Both the position numbers and the translations under genes were made by a program. The notes beneath the pieces were generated by a model. It did not search any database. It worked only from the letters and a program-made list of their open reading frames with translations, and was not told the DNA's origin. A stretch of 64,000 bases of DNA from an uncultured Clostridia bacterium (lineage in GTDB: Bacteria; Bacillota; Clostridia; Oscillospirales; Acutalibacteraceae), in NCBI GenBank assembly GCA_944412445.1, contig CALYBJ010000002.1, forward strand, positions 1 through 64,000, given 5' to 3'. Below, one piece after another: positions 17,704 through 27,296 of the stretch (within the stretch, counting starts at the first letter, position 1; each line of letters opens with the position of its first letter).

Positions 17704-18894
17704 ATGGACAAAACTCAAAAACGCTGGTCTTTTATTGTAAACATTATTTATTTCGGAATTTTTATCGTAGCTTTTTACTTTTTTATGAAATACGCTTTTT
17801 GGATGTTTTTTCCGTTTATAATAGCATTTATAATCGCGGCGCTTCTTCAAAAGCCCTTAAAATTGCTAACTAAGAACGAAAAGGTTCCCAAAGGCTTTGT
17901 AAGCGCAGTTCTTTCACTGCTTGTCTTTGCATTAATCGGCGGACTTATCGGTCTTGGCGGCGCAAGACTTATATATTCCATAAAGGATCTTATAACATAT
18001 TTTACGGACAGGTGCAGCAATTTTGCCGAATTTTTTGATGTTTTAAAAACAGGTTATTTGAATCTTGAAATTGCCCATCGTGTGCCTGTAGAAATTAACG
18101 ATTATGTCACAAACGCCATTGATTCCGTTGCTGAATATTTTATCAGCGGCGATATAATGAAAACAATTACCGAAAATATTTCAAAAATAGCGTCGCCTTT
18201 GGGCAGCGTAATAACGACTGTTCCGTCAATTTTGGCCGGAGTTCTTGTTTCTGTTGTTGCGACATGCTTTATGACAGTAAGCTACAGCGATATGAAGGCT
18301 TTTATTTTAAGGCAGTTTGACGATGATAAAAAAATAAAAGCCGTGCGCGCAAAGCATATTCTCGTTTCTTCTGTGGGAAAAATGTTTAAAGCTTACGGAC
18401 TTATAATCATCATAACTACTTTCGAGCTTTCGGTAGGCTTGTACGCACTGAAAATATTAGGGATCAACGACGGTTCCCATATAGTCCTTATAAGCATAAT
18501 AATTGCGTTTATAGATATCGTGCCGGTTTTGGGTACAGGAACCGTTATGATTCCCTGGAGCATTTATTCTTTTGTTACCGGTGAAATAGGAATGGGAATA
18601 GGTCTCCTTGTTATTTACGCAATAATTTCGGTTATAAGACAGATTATTGAGCCGAAGCTTGTTTCCGGCCAGGTAGGCATATCTCCCATTATTACAATAA
18701 TCGCGATGTATGTGGGAATTAAAGTTTTCGGTGCAATTGGAATATTTATACTTCCTTTCATAGTAATAATAATTAAGCTCTTGAATGACGAGGGAATTAT
18801 TCATATTTTCAATTCAAGCCCTAAAGACATAAGACAGGACGATATCCCTGTCAGCAAAGATGAAAATAAAGCAAACGGAGGAGAAGCTCTTTGA
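17704..18894 (+). CDS. AI-2E/YtvI-family membrane permease
   Basis: A 396-residue member of the AI-2E transporter family (PerM/YtvI). TM helices: a pair at about 12-50, one at 62-88, then after a long hydrophilic helix (about 90-160) a cluster from 165-200 and 235-370, with the signature FIDIVPVLGTGTVMIPW and IRQIIEPKLVSGQVGISP. In sporulating Clostridia this subfamily is called sporulation integral membrane protein YtvI; that role is an inference. GAGGTGATTTT precedes the ATG. The stop overlaps the start of the next gene (TTGA). Confidence 0.87.
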   Translation: MDKTQKRWSFIVNIIYFGIFIVAFYFFMKYAFWMFFPFIIAFIIAALLQKPLKLLTKNEKVPKGFVSAVLSLLVFALIGGLIGLGGARLIYSIKDLITYFTDRCSNFAEFFDVLKTGYLNLEIAHRVPVEINDYVTNAIDSVAEYFISGDIMKTITENISKIASPLGSVITTVPSILAGVLVSVVATCFMTVSYSDMKAFILRQFDDDKKIKAVRAKHILVSSVGKMFKAYGLIIIITTFELSVGLYALKILGINDGSHIVLISIIIAFIDIVPVLGTGTVMIPWSIYSFVTGEIGMGIGLLVIYAIISVIRQIIEPKLVSGQVGISPIITIIAMYVGIKVFGAIGIFILPFIVIIIKLLNDEGIIHIFNSSPKDIRQDDIPVSKDENKANGGEAL

Positions 18895-19667
18895 CAGACA
18901 CAAAAGGCGAGATCTCGGAATTAAGGCTTGCGGTGCTGATAGACGCGGACAATATTCCGTATTCATATATCAAGGGAATACTTTCCGAGATAGCGAGATA
19001 CGGAACGCCGACAGTCAAAAGAATTTACGGCGACTGGACAAGACCGGATTTATCCGGCTGGAAAAAGGTTCTTCTTGAAAACGCGATTTCTCCTATTCAG
19101 CAGTACAGCTATACAACGGGAAAAAATTCTACCGATTCGGCAATGATCATTGATGCAATGGATTTGCTTTATGAAAACAATGTTGACGGTTTTTGCATAG
19201 TTTCGAGCGACAGTGATTTTACAAGGCTGTCAACAAGATTAAGGGAATCGGGAAAAAAAGTATACGGTCTCGGCGAAAAAAAGACGCCGGTACCGTTTAT
19301 TGTGGCTTGCGACAAATTTATTTATCTTGAAATTTTGGACAGTGACCATAAGAAGGAGTCCGATAAGGATAAAAAAGCCGAAAAAAGTACTAAAGAAAAA
19401 AGCAATGTGTTGCCTAAAAGCGTTATTAAGCTTATATCAAGCTCGGTTAATGATGTTGCCGATGAGGACGGCTGGGCTTTTCTCGGTGAAATAGGAAATA
19501 TAATTGTAAAAAAAGAACCGTCTTTTGACGCCAGAAACTACGGATATTCTAAGCTCACTCCGCTTATTGAAGCGACGGGTTTATTTGATATTGACACGAG
19601 GGAAACATCCAATAAGGGCATCAAGCATATTTATATAAGATCCAAAATGTCCGGCAGAGCAGAGTAG
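18891..19667 (+). CDS. NYN-domain (PIN-like) protein with C-terminal OST-HTH/LOTUS domain
   Basis: A 258-residue predicted RNA-directed nuclease. The N-terminal NYN domain (about 8-145) has the acidic residues expected for PIN-like metal binding: LIDADNIP, STDSAMIIDAMDLL and VSSDSDFTRL. After a charged Lys/Glu/Ser linker (about 150-175) comes an OST-HTH/LOTUS RNA-binding domain (about 178-255). This NYN-LOTUS order matches the LabA/DUF88-like bacterial group. The start is TTG at 18891, overlapping the upstream TGA by two bases, with GGAGGAG upstream. Coupled to the YtvI-like permease. The target RNA is unknown. Confidence 0.9.
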   Translation: MTDTKGEISELRLAVLIDADNIPYSYIKGILSEIARYGTPTVKRIYGDWTRPDLSGWKKVLLENAISPIQQYSYTTGKNSTDSAMIIDAMDLLYENNVDGFCIVSSDSDFTRLSTRLRESGKKVYGLGEKKTPVPFIVACDKFIYLEILDSDHKKESDKDKKAEKSTKEKSNVLPKSVIKLISSSVNDVADEDGWAFLGEIGNIIVKKEPSFDARNYGYSKLTPLIEATGLFDIDTRETSNKGIKHIYIRSKMSGRAE

Positions 19668-19692
19668 TCGAAGCACTATTCTGCTTTTTTTT
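19658..19692 (+). terminator. Terminator overlapping the 3' end of the NYN gene
   Basis: AGCAGAGTAGT (19658-19668) pairs with ACTATTCTGCT (19675-19685), followed by eight Ts. The stop codon TAG lies in the 5' arm. Confidence 0.85.
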
Positions 19693-19746
19693 CTAAATTA
19701 TCAACAAAATTAAAAAATATGTAAATTTTTTTTAATGCTTATGGAT

Positions 19747-19772
19747 TTATTTTATTTTCAGTGATAAAATAA
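19747..19772 (+). promoter_or_regulatory. Perfect inverted repeat upstream of the inositol operon, possible operator
   Basis: TTATTTTAT and ATAAAATAA are perfect complements separated by eight bases. The right arm overlaps GATAAAAT, which could act as a -10 box. It starts 59 bases before iolJ. It is AT-rich, so chance is not excluded. Confidence 0.35.
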
Positions 19773-19805
19773 TTTAAATTTTTTACAGAGAGGAAATTAA
19801 TATTT

Positions 19806-20642
19806 ATGCCGCTTGTAAAAATGTCAGAAATAATAAGCTTCGCAGAGAAAAACAACTGTGCTGCGGGAGCCTTCAGTGTTGGCAATATGGAAATGATAAT
19901 CGGTGCGGTAAAAGCTGCCGAGGAAATGGATACGCCTATTATTCTCCAGATTGCCGAAAAGAGAATGAAGCAGTCGCCTCTTGATTTAATGGGACCTATG
20001 ATGGTTTCTGCGGCAAAGAATGCCGCTGTTCCTGTTGCCGTTCACCTTGATCACGGACTGACAATGGACTGCATCAAAAAATCTTTGGAATACGGATTTA
20101 CTTCCGTGATGCTTGACGGATCTCTTCTGCCCTTTGAGGATAATATAGCCCTTACAAAAGAGGTAAAGGCTCAGGCAGACAAATACGGGGCAACAGTAGA
20201 GGCTGAACTGGGTGTTGTCGGAGGTAACGAGGGTGACAGCGCAAAGCATGAAATACTTTGCACCGATCCTGATGCGGCGAAGATTTTCTGTGAAGAAACG
20301 AAAATTGACTGTCTTGCTGTTGCAATAGGAAATGCCCACGGGAACTATCCCGTGCTTCCCGAGCTGCGTTTTGATGTTCTGGAAAGCATTTACAAAACGG
20401 TTGAAACGCCGCTTGTTCTTCACGGAGGAACAGGGATTACAGCCGAAATGTTCAGAAAGGCAATTTCATTGGGTATAAGAAAGATAAATATTGCTACGGC
20501 AAGCTTTGATGCCCTTGCAAATGCGGCGAAAGAATATACTCAGACGGCTGATAAGCCCGATTATTTTACCCTGTCGCCTAAAATGGCTGAAGCAGTTTAC
20601 AATAATGTCAAAAAGCATATTGAAATATTTCGCAATAAGTGA
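19806..20642 (+). CDS. iolJ: Class II aldolase, probable 6-phospho-5-dehydro-2-deoxy-D-gluconate aldolase
   Basis: A 278-residue class II (zinc) aldolase of the FbaA/KbaY/IolJ family. Residues: VAVHLDHGLTMD (zinc His and catalytic Asp), EAELGVVGG, IGNAHGNYP and LVLHGGTG phosphate-binding segment. Sequence alone also fits fructose-bisphosphate aldolase. As first gene of an iol operon it most likely splits DKGP into DHAP and malonate semialdehyde. GAGAGGAAATT is the RBS. The iolC gene follows after 56 bases. Confidence 0.85.
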   Translation: MPLVKMSEIISFAEKNNCAAGAFSVGNMEMIIGAVKAAEEMDTPIILQIAEKRMKQSPLDLMGPMMVSAAKNAAVPVAVHLDHGLTMDCIKKSLEYGFTSVMLDGSLLPFEDNIALTKEVKAQADKYGATVEAELGVVGGNEGDSAKHEILCTDPDAAKIFCEETKIDCLAVAIGNAHGNYPVLPELRFDVLESIYKTVETPLVLHGGTGITAEMFRKAISLGIRKINIATASFDALANAAKEYTQTADKPDYFTLSPKMAEAVYNNVKKHIEIFRNK

Positions 20643-20698
20643 TACATATACATTATAATAATTTATGAACGAAAAAATTAAAAGAAAGGACTATAAAA

Positions 20699-21715
20699 AT
20701 GAGTTATATTGAATTTGACAAAACAAAAAAATACGATCTTATACCTTTGGGACGAGTAGCCATAGACTTTAATCCTACTGATATGAACAAGCCTCTTTCC
20801 GAAAGCAGTAATTTTAATAAATATGTAGGAGGATCACCGGCAAATATAGCAGTCGGAATGGCTCGACTTGGTAAAAAAGTCGGTTTTATCGGAAAGGTGT
20901 CCGATGATCAGTTCGGAGATTATGTTATAAATTACTTTAAAAATGACGGTATTGATGTAAGTCACATTACACGCTGTAAAAACGGTGAAAATTTAGGCTT
21001 GACTTTTACGGAAATAAAAAGTCCTTCCGAAAGCAGCATACTTATGTACAGGGAGGGCGTAGCCGACCTTATGCTTCATCCCGATGATGTTGACGAAGAG
21101 TACATTAAGGAAACGAAGGCTCTTCTTATTTCGGGAACCGCTCTTGCGGCAAGCCCTTCGAGAGAAGCCGCTTTGAAAGCAATGATGCTTGCAAAGAAAA
21201 ATAACATTCCATTAATCTTTGATATTGACTACAGGGAATATACATGGAAGAATAATGATGAAATTTCCATATATTATTCAACGGTTGCACGAAACAGCGA
21301 TATTATTTTAGGTTCCCGTGAGGAGTTTGATTTAACGGAAGCAGTTACGGGAGTATGCGCTTCAGATGGGGAAAGCGCGAAGCTTTGGACTTCTTACGGA
21401 GCCAAAATAGTAGTTATCAAGCACGGCAAGGAAGGTTCAACCGCCTATACAAACGACGGCAAGAGCTATACAATCAAGCCTTTCCCCGCAAAGAAGCTCA
21501 AAGGCTTCGGCGGCGGCGACGGCTACGCTTCATCGTTTATAAGAGCGCTTATTGACGGCTGTGAAGTTATAGAAGCTCTTGAATTCGGTTCAGCTTCAGC
21601 GTCAATGCTTATTTCCGCCCACAGCTGTTCTGCGGCGATGCCTTCCCTTGACGCTGTTAAAAAGTTTATTGCCGACGCAAAGGCAGAGTACGGCGAAATG
21701 GTTGTAAGAGGATAA
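20699..21715 (+). CDS. iolC: 5-dehydro-2-deoxygluconokinase
   Basis: PfkB/ribokinase-fold sugar kinase of 338 residues that phosphorylates 5-dehydro-2-deoxygluconate to the substrate of IolJ. N-terminal substrate region GRVAIDFNP, glycine signature YVGGSPANIAVGMARLG near residue 42, and the second PfkB signature KGFGGGDGYASSFI near residue 261. In the last one the usual GAGD is GGGD, still offering the catalytic Asp. AAAGGAC lies before the ATG. Context: the inositol operon. Confidence 0.93.
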   Translation: MSYIEFDKTKKYDLIPLGRVAIDFNPTDMNKPLSESSNFNKYVGGSPANIAVGMARLGKKVGFIGKVSDDQFGDYVINYFKNDGIDVSHITRCKNGENLGLTFTEIKSPSESSILMYREGVADLMLHPDDVDEEYIKETKALLISGTALAASPSREAALKAMMLAKKNNIPLIFDIDYREYTWKNNDEISIYYSTVARNSDIILGSREEFDLTEAVTGVCASDGESAKLWTSYGAKIVVIKHGKEGSTAYTNDGKSYTIKPFPAKKLKGFGGGDGYASSFIRALIDGCEVIEALEFGSASASMLISAHSCSAAMPSLDAVKKFIADAKAEYGEMVVRG

Positions 21716-21722
21716 CTATCCA

Positions 21723-22427
21723 ATGACTTTCAGAAAAAATAAAAAAGTATTTAAAGCTATGATAATAGTTTTGTGCGTATGCTCATCCGCCTGTGTCTTG
21801 GTTGGAATTTATGCGCTGTCGGTAAACGCTTATGTTAAAAATTATTCGGAAAAATACATTTTAAGTGTAAGTGAGGCGTCGGAGCTGGAAGATGCCGATT
21901 GTATTTTGGTTTTGGGCGCAGGAGTTCACGGTACAACCTTAAGTCATATGCTTGAGGACAGGGTTAATACCGGTATCGAGCTGTATAATTCAGGCGCCGC
22001 TCCGAAGCTTTTGATGAGCGGTGATCACGGCAGAGAGGATTATGACGAGGTCAACAGCATTAAGGCTTATGCCAAAAATAAAGGCGTGCCATCTTCCGAT
22101 ATATTTATGGATCATGCGGGCTTTTCGACTTATGAATCAATGTACAGGGCAAGAGATGTTTTTAAGGCAGAAAAAATAATTATCGTTTCGCAGAAATATC
22201 ATCTTTACAGGGCTTTGTATGTGGCGAGATATCTGGGACTTGATGCCTACGGAGTAGACGGACAGATAAGAAATTATACCGTTGATACCAACCTTTACAA
22301 CACTGTAAGAGAGATGCTGGCGAGAAACAAAGATTTTATTTATGTAAGATTTAATCCTGAGCCTACATATCTGGGAGATGTAATTCCTATTAACGGCAAC
22401 GGAGATTTGACCAACGACAAAACCTGA
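21723..22427 (+). CDS. SanA/YdcF-like DUF218 membrane protein inside the inositol operon
   Basis: A 234-residue protein with one N-terminal TM helix (about 12-33) and an extracytoplasmic DUF218 domain: CILVLGAGVHG at about 58-68, LLMSGDHGREDYDEV, and IIIVSQKYHLYRAL. SanA-type members influence envelope permeability and vancomycin tolerance in enterobacteria; the biochemical activity is unknown. It lies seven bases after iolC and 15 before iolB, so it is co-transcribed with inositol genes although it has no known step in that pathway. Confidence 0.88.
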   Translation: MTFRKNKKVFKAMIIVLCVCSSACVLVGIYALSVNAYVKNYSEKYILSVSEASELEDADCILVLGAGVHGTTLSHMLEDRVNTGIELYNSGAAPKLLMSGDHGREDYDEVNSIKAYAKNKGVPSSDIFMDHAGFSTYESMYRARDVFKAEKIIIVSQKYHLYRALYVARYLGLDAYGVDGQIRNYTVDTNLYNTVREMLARNKDFIYVRFNPEPTYLGDVIPINGNGDLTNDKT

Positions 22428-22442
22428 AGGGAATGATTTGAT

Positions 22443-23216
22443 ATGTTCGGTATACCGGAACTGAATGAGAACAATGAAAAAATCCTCTGTGAAATGAACG
22501 GTATTAACTCTGATATGTTAATGAATATCAAGGTTAAATTTTTAAAAGCAGGGGAGAAAATAAGAATTTTTGACGCCGAAAACGAAACGGCTGTACTGCT
22601 TGTTTCAGGAGAAGTAAGGTTTATCTGGAACGGCAAGGAAGAAACGGGCAGCAGACAGTCTCCTTTTGAAATGAAGCCTTACTGTCTTCATGCTTCCAAG
22701 AATACGGAATTTTTTGTAGAAGGGCTAAAAGACAGCGAAATTGTAATTCAGCAGACAAACAATGAAAAAGAGTTTGAAGCAGTATTTTATAAGCCTGAGG
22801 ACTGCCTTTATCAGGAGTTCGGCAAGGGTCAGTGGGACGGAACGGGTCATAGAGTAGTTTCCACAATGTTTGATATTGACAACGCGCCGTACTCAAATAT
22901 GGTTATGGGAGAGGTTTTCAACAAGCCCGGCAGATGGTCAAGCTATCCTCCTCATCATCATCCTCAGCCTGAGGTTTATTATTACAGATTTGATAAGCCC
23001 CAAGGCTTCGGCGCCTGCTTTAACGGCGATGAGGTATACAAAAGCGTAGACGGTTCATACTGTACCATACATAACGGACAGGACCATGAGCAGGTGGTTG
23101 CGCCTTGTTACACGATGTATTATGTATGGATGATAAGACATCTTGACGGTGATCCCTGGTTCAAGACAACAAGAATCACTGCCGAGGAACATGAATGGAT
23201 ATTAAAAGCAGATTAA
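22443..23216 (+). CDS. iolB: 5-deoxy-glucuronate isomerase
   Basis: Bicupin isomerase of 257 residues that turns 5-deoxyglucuronate into 5-dehydro-2-deoxygluconate. The metal-binding cupin motif PPHHHPQPEVYYYRFD sits near residues 160-175, with further ligands in the NGQDHEQVVAPCY segment. AAGGGA is the RBS. The length matches the family (about 265). Follows the SanA-like gene by 15 bases. Confidence 0.94.
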   Translation: MFGIPELNENNEKILCEMNGINSDMLMNIKVKFLKAGEKIRIFDAENETAVLLVSGEVRFIWNGKEETGSRQSPFEMKPYCLHASKNTEFFVEGLKDSEIVIQQTNNEKEFEAVFYKPEDCLYQEFGKGQWDGTGHRVVSTMFDIDNAPYSNMVMGEVFNKPGRWSSYPPHHHPQPEVYYYRFDKPQGFGACFNGDEVYKSVDGSYCTIHNGQDHEQVVAPCYTMYYVWMIRHLDGDPWFKTTRITAEEHEWILKAD

Positions 23217-23240
23217 ATTAATTAAACAGGAGGAATTTTT

Positions 23241-25157
23241 ATGCCGGTAATGACAACTGCGCAGGCGCTTGTTAAATTTCTTGACAATCAGTTTGTGTCT
23301 TTTGACGGAAAAGAAAATAAATTTGTAGACGGTATTTTTACCGTATTCGGACACGGAATTGTTGTAGGTCTCGGTCAGGCACTTGACGAAAATCCCGGAG
23401 GACTCAGAGTTTATCAGGGAAAAAACGAACAGGGAATGGCTCATGCGGCAACAGCATACGCAAAACAGAACAACAGAAGAAAAATAATTGCCTGCGCGTC
23501 ATCAATAGGCCCCGGTGCCGCAAACATGATAACGGCGGCGGCAACGGCGACAGTAAATAATATACCGCTTCTTTTGTTCCCGGCGGATACATTTTCAACA
23601 AGACAGCCGGATCCGGTACTCCAGCAGTTTGAACAGCCCTATTCATTAAGCGTTACGACAAATGACGCCTACAGAGCTGTAACACGCTACTGGGACAGGA
23701 TAGCAAGACCGGAGCATCTTATGTCTGCCATGATAAACGCAATGAGAGTTTTAACAGACCCTTCATGCACCGGTGCCGTAAGCATTTGCCTTTGCCAGGA
23801 TGTTGAGGGCGAGGCGTATGACTTTCCCGAGGAATTTTTCAAAAAAAGAGTTCACAGAATAACGAGAGTAACTCCTCCCGATGAAGAAATCAATGATGTG
23901 GCTTCATTGATTCTTTCATCAAAAAAGCCTATGGTTATCTGCGGCGGCGGCGTAAGATATTCTGAGGCCGGTGATGTTCTTGTAGAATTTTGTGAGAAAT
24001 TCAATATTCCTTACGCCGAAACTCAGGCCGGCAAAAGCGCAACAAGGTCCTCTGTCAGATACAACATGGGCGGCGTAGGCGTTACAGGCAATTCAGCAGG
24101 AAATGATGTTGCTAAGGAAGCAGACTGCATTATAGGTATAGGAACAAGATTTTCTGATTTTACAACAGCGTCAAAATCTCTCTTCCCCGAAAAGAAAATC
24201 GCCGCCATTAACGTTTCGCGCTTCGACGCGTATAAGCTTGGCGCTGTAAAGGCAGTAGGCGACGCAAAAGCGTCTATTGAAAAGCTCAGTGAAATTTTAT
24301 CCGAAAAAGGTTATAAATCCGAGTATACAGACGAGTTTGATAATGCTAAAGCGGCGTGGGACAAGGAGATGGACAGACTTACCAACTATACAGTCGATGA
24401 TAATTTTGAGCCGTTAATTAAAGCGAGATATGAAAAAACCATTCCGGAATTTATAAAGATGACCGGTTCAGCATTAACTCAGACTCAGGCGCTCGCTTAC
24501 ATAAGAAATCATATAGACGAAAATGCTGTGGCGGTTGCGGCGGCAGGAAGTCTTCCCGGCTGTATGCAGAGAATGTGGACAACGGAAAGCCTTTACACAT
24601 ACAATATGGAATACGGCTATTCCTGCATGGGGTATGAGATTGCAGGCGCATTCGGCTCAAAGCTTGCTATGCCTGACAGAGAGGTTTACGCGTTCTGCGG
24701 AGACGGAAGTTTCCTTATGCTTCACAGCGAGCTTGTTACCTCTATTCAGGAGGGCGCCAAAATTAATGTAATGCTTTTCGACAATTCCGGTTTCGGCTGT
24801 ATCAATAATCTCCAGATGAGCAACGGTATAGGAAATCTTGCAACTGAATTCAGAAAAAGAGACGAAAACGGTAATCTTCTGGGCGAGCTTATGCCTATTG
24901 ATTTTGCGAAATGCGCTTCCGGCTACGGCGTGAAGACATATACCGCAAGAACGATTGAAGAGCTTGCGGAGGCTCTTGAAGACATCAAAAAGCAGACGGT
25001 TTCAACACTTATAGATATAAAGGTTCTTCCCAAGTCAATGACCGACGGCTACGGCGCATGGTGGAATGTAGGCGTAGCTTCCGTATCAGGGCTTGAAAGC
25101 GTGCAGGAAGCATACAAAAATAAGGTTGAGAATCTTAACAAGGCGAGAAAATATTAA
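23241..25157 (+). CDS. iolD: 3D-(3,5/4)-trihydroxycyclohexane-1,2-dione hydrolase
   Basis: Thiamine-diphosphate enzyme of 638 residues that hydrolyses the diketo-inositol ring, giving 5-deoxyglucuronate. The N-terminal ThDP-binding half contains [20 protein letters not shown] with the catalytic Glu. The central domain and the C-terminal ThDP motif, from [13 protein letters not shown] to [12 protein letters not shown], are complete. GGAGG precedes the ATG. Third catabolic step of the operon. Confidence 0.95.
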   Translation: MPVMTTAQALVKFLDNQFVSFDGKENKFVDGIFTVFGHGIVVGLGQALDENPGGLRVYQGKNEQGMAHAATAYAKQNNRRKIIACASSIGPGAANMITAAATATVNNIPLLLFPADTFSTRQPDPVLQQFEQPYSLSVTTNDAYRAVTRYWDRIARPEHLMSAMINAMRVLTDPSCTGAVSICLCQDVEGEAYDFPEEFFKKRVHRITRVTPPDEEINDVASLILSSKKPMVICGGGVRYSEAGDVLVEFCEKFNIPYAETQAGKSATRSSVRYNMGGVGVTGNSAGNDVAKEADCIIGIGTRFSDFTTASKSLFPEKKIAAINVSRFDAYKLGAVKAVGDAKASIEKLSEILSEKGYKSEYTDEFDNAKAAWDKEMDRLTNYTVDDNFEPLIKARYEKTIPEFIKMTGSALTQTQALAYIRNHIDENAVAVAAAGSLPGCMQRMWTTESLYTYNMEYGYSCMGYEIAGAFGSKLAMPDREVYAFCGDGSFLMLHSELVTSIQEGAKINVMLFDNSGFGCINNLQMSNGIGNLATEFRKRDENGNLLGELMPIDFAKCASGYGVKTYTARTIEELAEALEDIKKQTVSTLIDIKVLPKSMTDGYGAWWNVGVASVSGLESVQEAYKNKVENLNKARKY

Positions 25158-25184
25158 TTCTTAATGTGAAAGGAAATGATATAA

Positions 25185-26078
25185 ATGCTTGACAAAAGCA
25201 AAGTAAAACTCGGAATTGCGCCGATAGCATGGACAAATGATGACCTGCCTGATTTAGGTGCGGAAAACACTTTTCAGCAGTGTGTATCGGAAATGGCTCT
25301 TGCAGGATTTACCGGCTGCGAGGTAGGAAACAAATATCCCAAGGACCCCGAAGAGCTTCACAAATACCTTGATATCAGAGGAATTCAGATATGCAACGCA
25401 TGGTTCTCAACCTTCCTTACAACAAAGCCTTATGAGGAAACGGAAAAGGAATTCATAAAGCATATAACTTTCCTTAAAGCCATGGGAGCAAAAGTAGTAG
25501 GCGTTTCCGAGCAGGGGCACTCAATACAGGGTACAAGCAAATCAATATTTGACGATAAATACATAATGAACGACGAAGAGTGGGATATGCTTTGCACCGG
25601 ACTTAATAAGCTGGGAAAAACAGCAAAGGATATGGGAATTACCCTTACATTCCATCATCATATGGGAACGGTTGTTCAGACTGAGGCTGAAATTGACAGG
25701 CTTATGGAAAATACCGACCCGGAGCTGTTTAATCTTCTTTTCGATTCCGGTCATCTTGCTTACTGCGGTGAAGATTATATGTCTGTTCTTAATAAGTATA
25801 TTAAGAGAATCAAGCACGTTCACTTAAAGGATATTCGCCCCGAAGTAATCGCTGAAGTAAAGAAAAATCATTTAAGTTTTCTTGACGGAGTAAGAATGGG
25901 AACATTTACGGTGCCCGGTGACGGAGCCATTGACTTTGCGCCTATATTCAAGGTTCTTGAAGACAACGACTATGAAGGCTATGTTCTTGTTGAAGCTGAA
26001 CAGGATCCCGCAAAGGCAAATCCCTTTGAATACGCTGTTAAGGCGAGAAAATATATAGCTGAAAAAACAGGTTTATAA
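25185..26078 (+). CDS. iolE: myo-inosose-2 dehydratase
   Basis: TIM-barrel dehydratase of the xylose-isomerase-like family, 297 residues, removing water from scyllo-inosose. Key regions: [17 protein letters not shown] at the N terminus, the metal site [30 protein letters not shown], and [21 protein letters not shown] is the RBS. Lies 27 bases after iolD and 15 before the Fe-ADH. Confidence 0.95.
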   Translation: MLDKSKVKLGIAPIAWTNDDLPDLGAENTFQQCVSEMALAGFTGCEVGNKYPKDPEELHKYLDIRGIQICNAWFSTFLTTKPYEETEKEFIKHITFLKAMGAKVVGVSEQGHSIQGTSKSIFDDKYIMNDEEWDMLCTGLNKLGKTAKDMGITLTFHHHMGTVVQTEAEIDRLMENTDPELFNLLFDSGHLAYCGEDYMSVLNKYIKRIKHVHLKDIRPEVIAEVKKNHLSFLDGVRMGTFTVPGDGAIDFAPIFKVLEDNDYEGYVLVEAEQDPAKANPFEYAVKARKYIAEKTGL

Positions 26079-26093
26079 AAGGAAGTAGTAAAA

Positions 26094-27248
26094 ATGGGTT
26101 ATCAGTTTATAATGCCTAAACACATTTTTTACGGCGAAAATGCTTTATCCGATGCCGGAGAGCAGATTGCATCCCTGGGCAAAAAGGCTCTTATCGTAAC
26201 GGATCCTATGATGGTAAAGCTGGGCAATGTAAAAAAGGTGACAGACATCCTCGACAAAAGTGAAACATCATACGCAGTTTTTGACGGAATTACGGGAGAG
26301 CCGACAGATGCAATGATTTCGGAAGGTCTTAAGGTTTGGAATGATGAAAAATGTAATTTTCTTATTGCCGTAGGCGGCGGATCTCCTATTGACTCCATGA
26401 AAGCAATCGGCGCCGTTGCAACTAACGGCGGATCTATAAATGATTATTTAGGTAAAGTAATTACCGTGCCGACTCCGCCTATGATTGCAATTCCTACAAC
26501 AAGCGGAACAGGTTCTGAAGCTACTCAGTTTACAATTATTACAAACACTGAGAAGGACATTAAAATGCTGCTTAAAGGTCCGGTTCTCATGCCGGATATC
26601 GCGATAGATGACCCGGCGTTTACGCTGACAGCTCCGCCTTCCGTAACAGCGGCGACAGGTCTTGACGCACTCTGCCATGCCTCTGAGGCTTACACATCGA
26701 AAAAAGCCCAGCCCATGACAGATGATTTGGCAATAAGCGCAATTAAAAGAATTTTTAAATATTTACCTGCTGCATATAAGGACGGAAGCAATATTGAAGC
26801 AAGAGAACAGATGAGTCTTGCGGCGCTTGAAGCCGGCGTAGCTTTTAACAATGCCTCCGTAACAATTATTCACGGTATGAGCAGACCTATAGGGGCTTTA
26901 TTCCATGTTGCCCACGGAATCAGCAACGCCATGCTGATGAAGGAATGTTTCAGCTATGTTTATGACGGAGCAGCCGACCGTTTTGCGGATATGGCGCGAG
27001 CGATAGGAAAAGCCGATACATCTGACAGTGATGAAGCGGCCGCGGAGAAGTTTGTAGCAGCCTGCAAAGAAATCTGTGATTTCTGTAATATTCCCACTCT
27101 TGAGGAATACGGAATTGACAGAGAAAAATTCTTCCGGTGTATGCCCAAAATGGCGGAAGACGCCATGGCTTCAGGCTCGCCCTCAAATACAATAAAAGAA
27201 GTTAACAAAGACGATCTTATGAATATTTATAAATCTCTCTGGAAGTAA
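26094..27248 (+). CDS. Iron-containing alcohol dehydrogenase, candidate malonate-semialdehyde reductase
   Basis: A 384-residue group III (Fe-dependent) alcohol dehydrogenase. NAD-binding GGGSPIDSMKA near residue 96; iron ligands in GLDALCHASEAY and in HGMSRPIGALFHVAHGISNAM. Because the operon has no iolA (malonate-semialdehyde dehydrogenase), the enzyme may reduce malonate semialdehyde to 3-hydroxypropionate, as in the inositol-to-propionate route of gut Clostridia. That is inference from context; a 1,2-propanediol or butanol role is possible from sequence alone. Confidence 0.9.
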   Translation: MGYQFIMPKHIFYGENALSDAGEQIASLGKKALIVTDPMMVKLGNVKKVTDILDKSETSYAVFDGITGEPTDAMISEGLKVWNDEKCNFLIAVGGGSPIDSMKAIGAVATNGGSINDYLGKVITVPTPPMIAIPTTSGTGSEATQFTIITNTEKDIKMLLKGPVLMPDIAIDDPAFTLTAPPSVTAATGLDALCHASEAYTSKKAQPMTDDLAISAIKRIFKYLPAAYKDGSNIEAREQMSLAALEAGVAFNNASVTIIHGMSRPIGALFHVAHGISNAMLMKECFSYVYDGAADRFADMARAIGKADTSDSDEAAAEKFVAACKEICDFCNIPTLEEYGIDREKFFRCMPKMAEDAMASGSPSNTIKEVNKDDLMNIYKSLWK

Positions 27249-27296
27249 AAATACCGTGTTTTCGGTTTAATATTAAATAAAGTTGGAGGTATTCTG

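Noticed and set aside
21355-21555. Arginine-rich open frame in another phase inside iolC
   Set aside because: Shadow frame within a conserved kinase, with no RBS or promoter.
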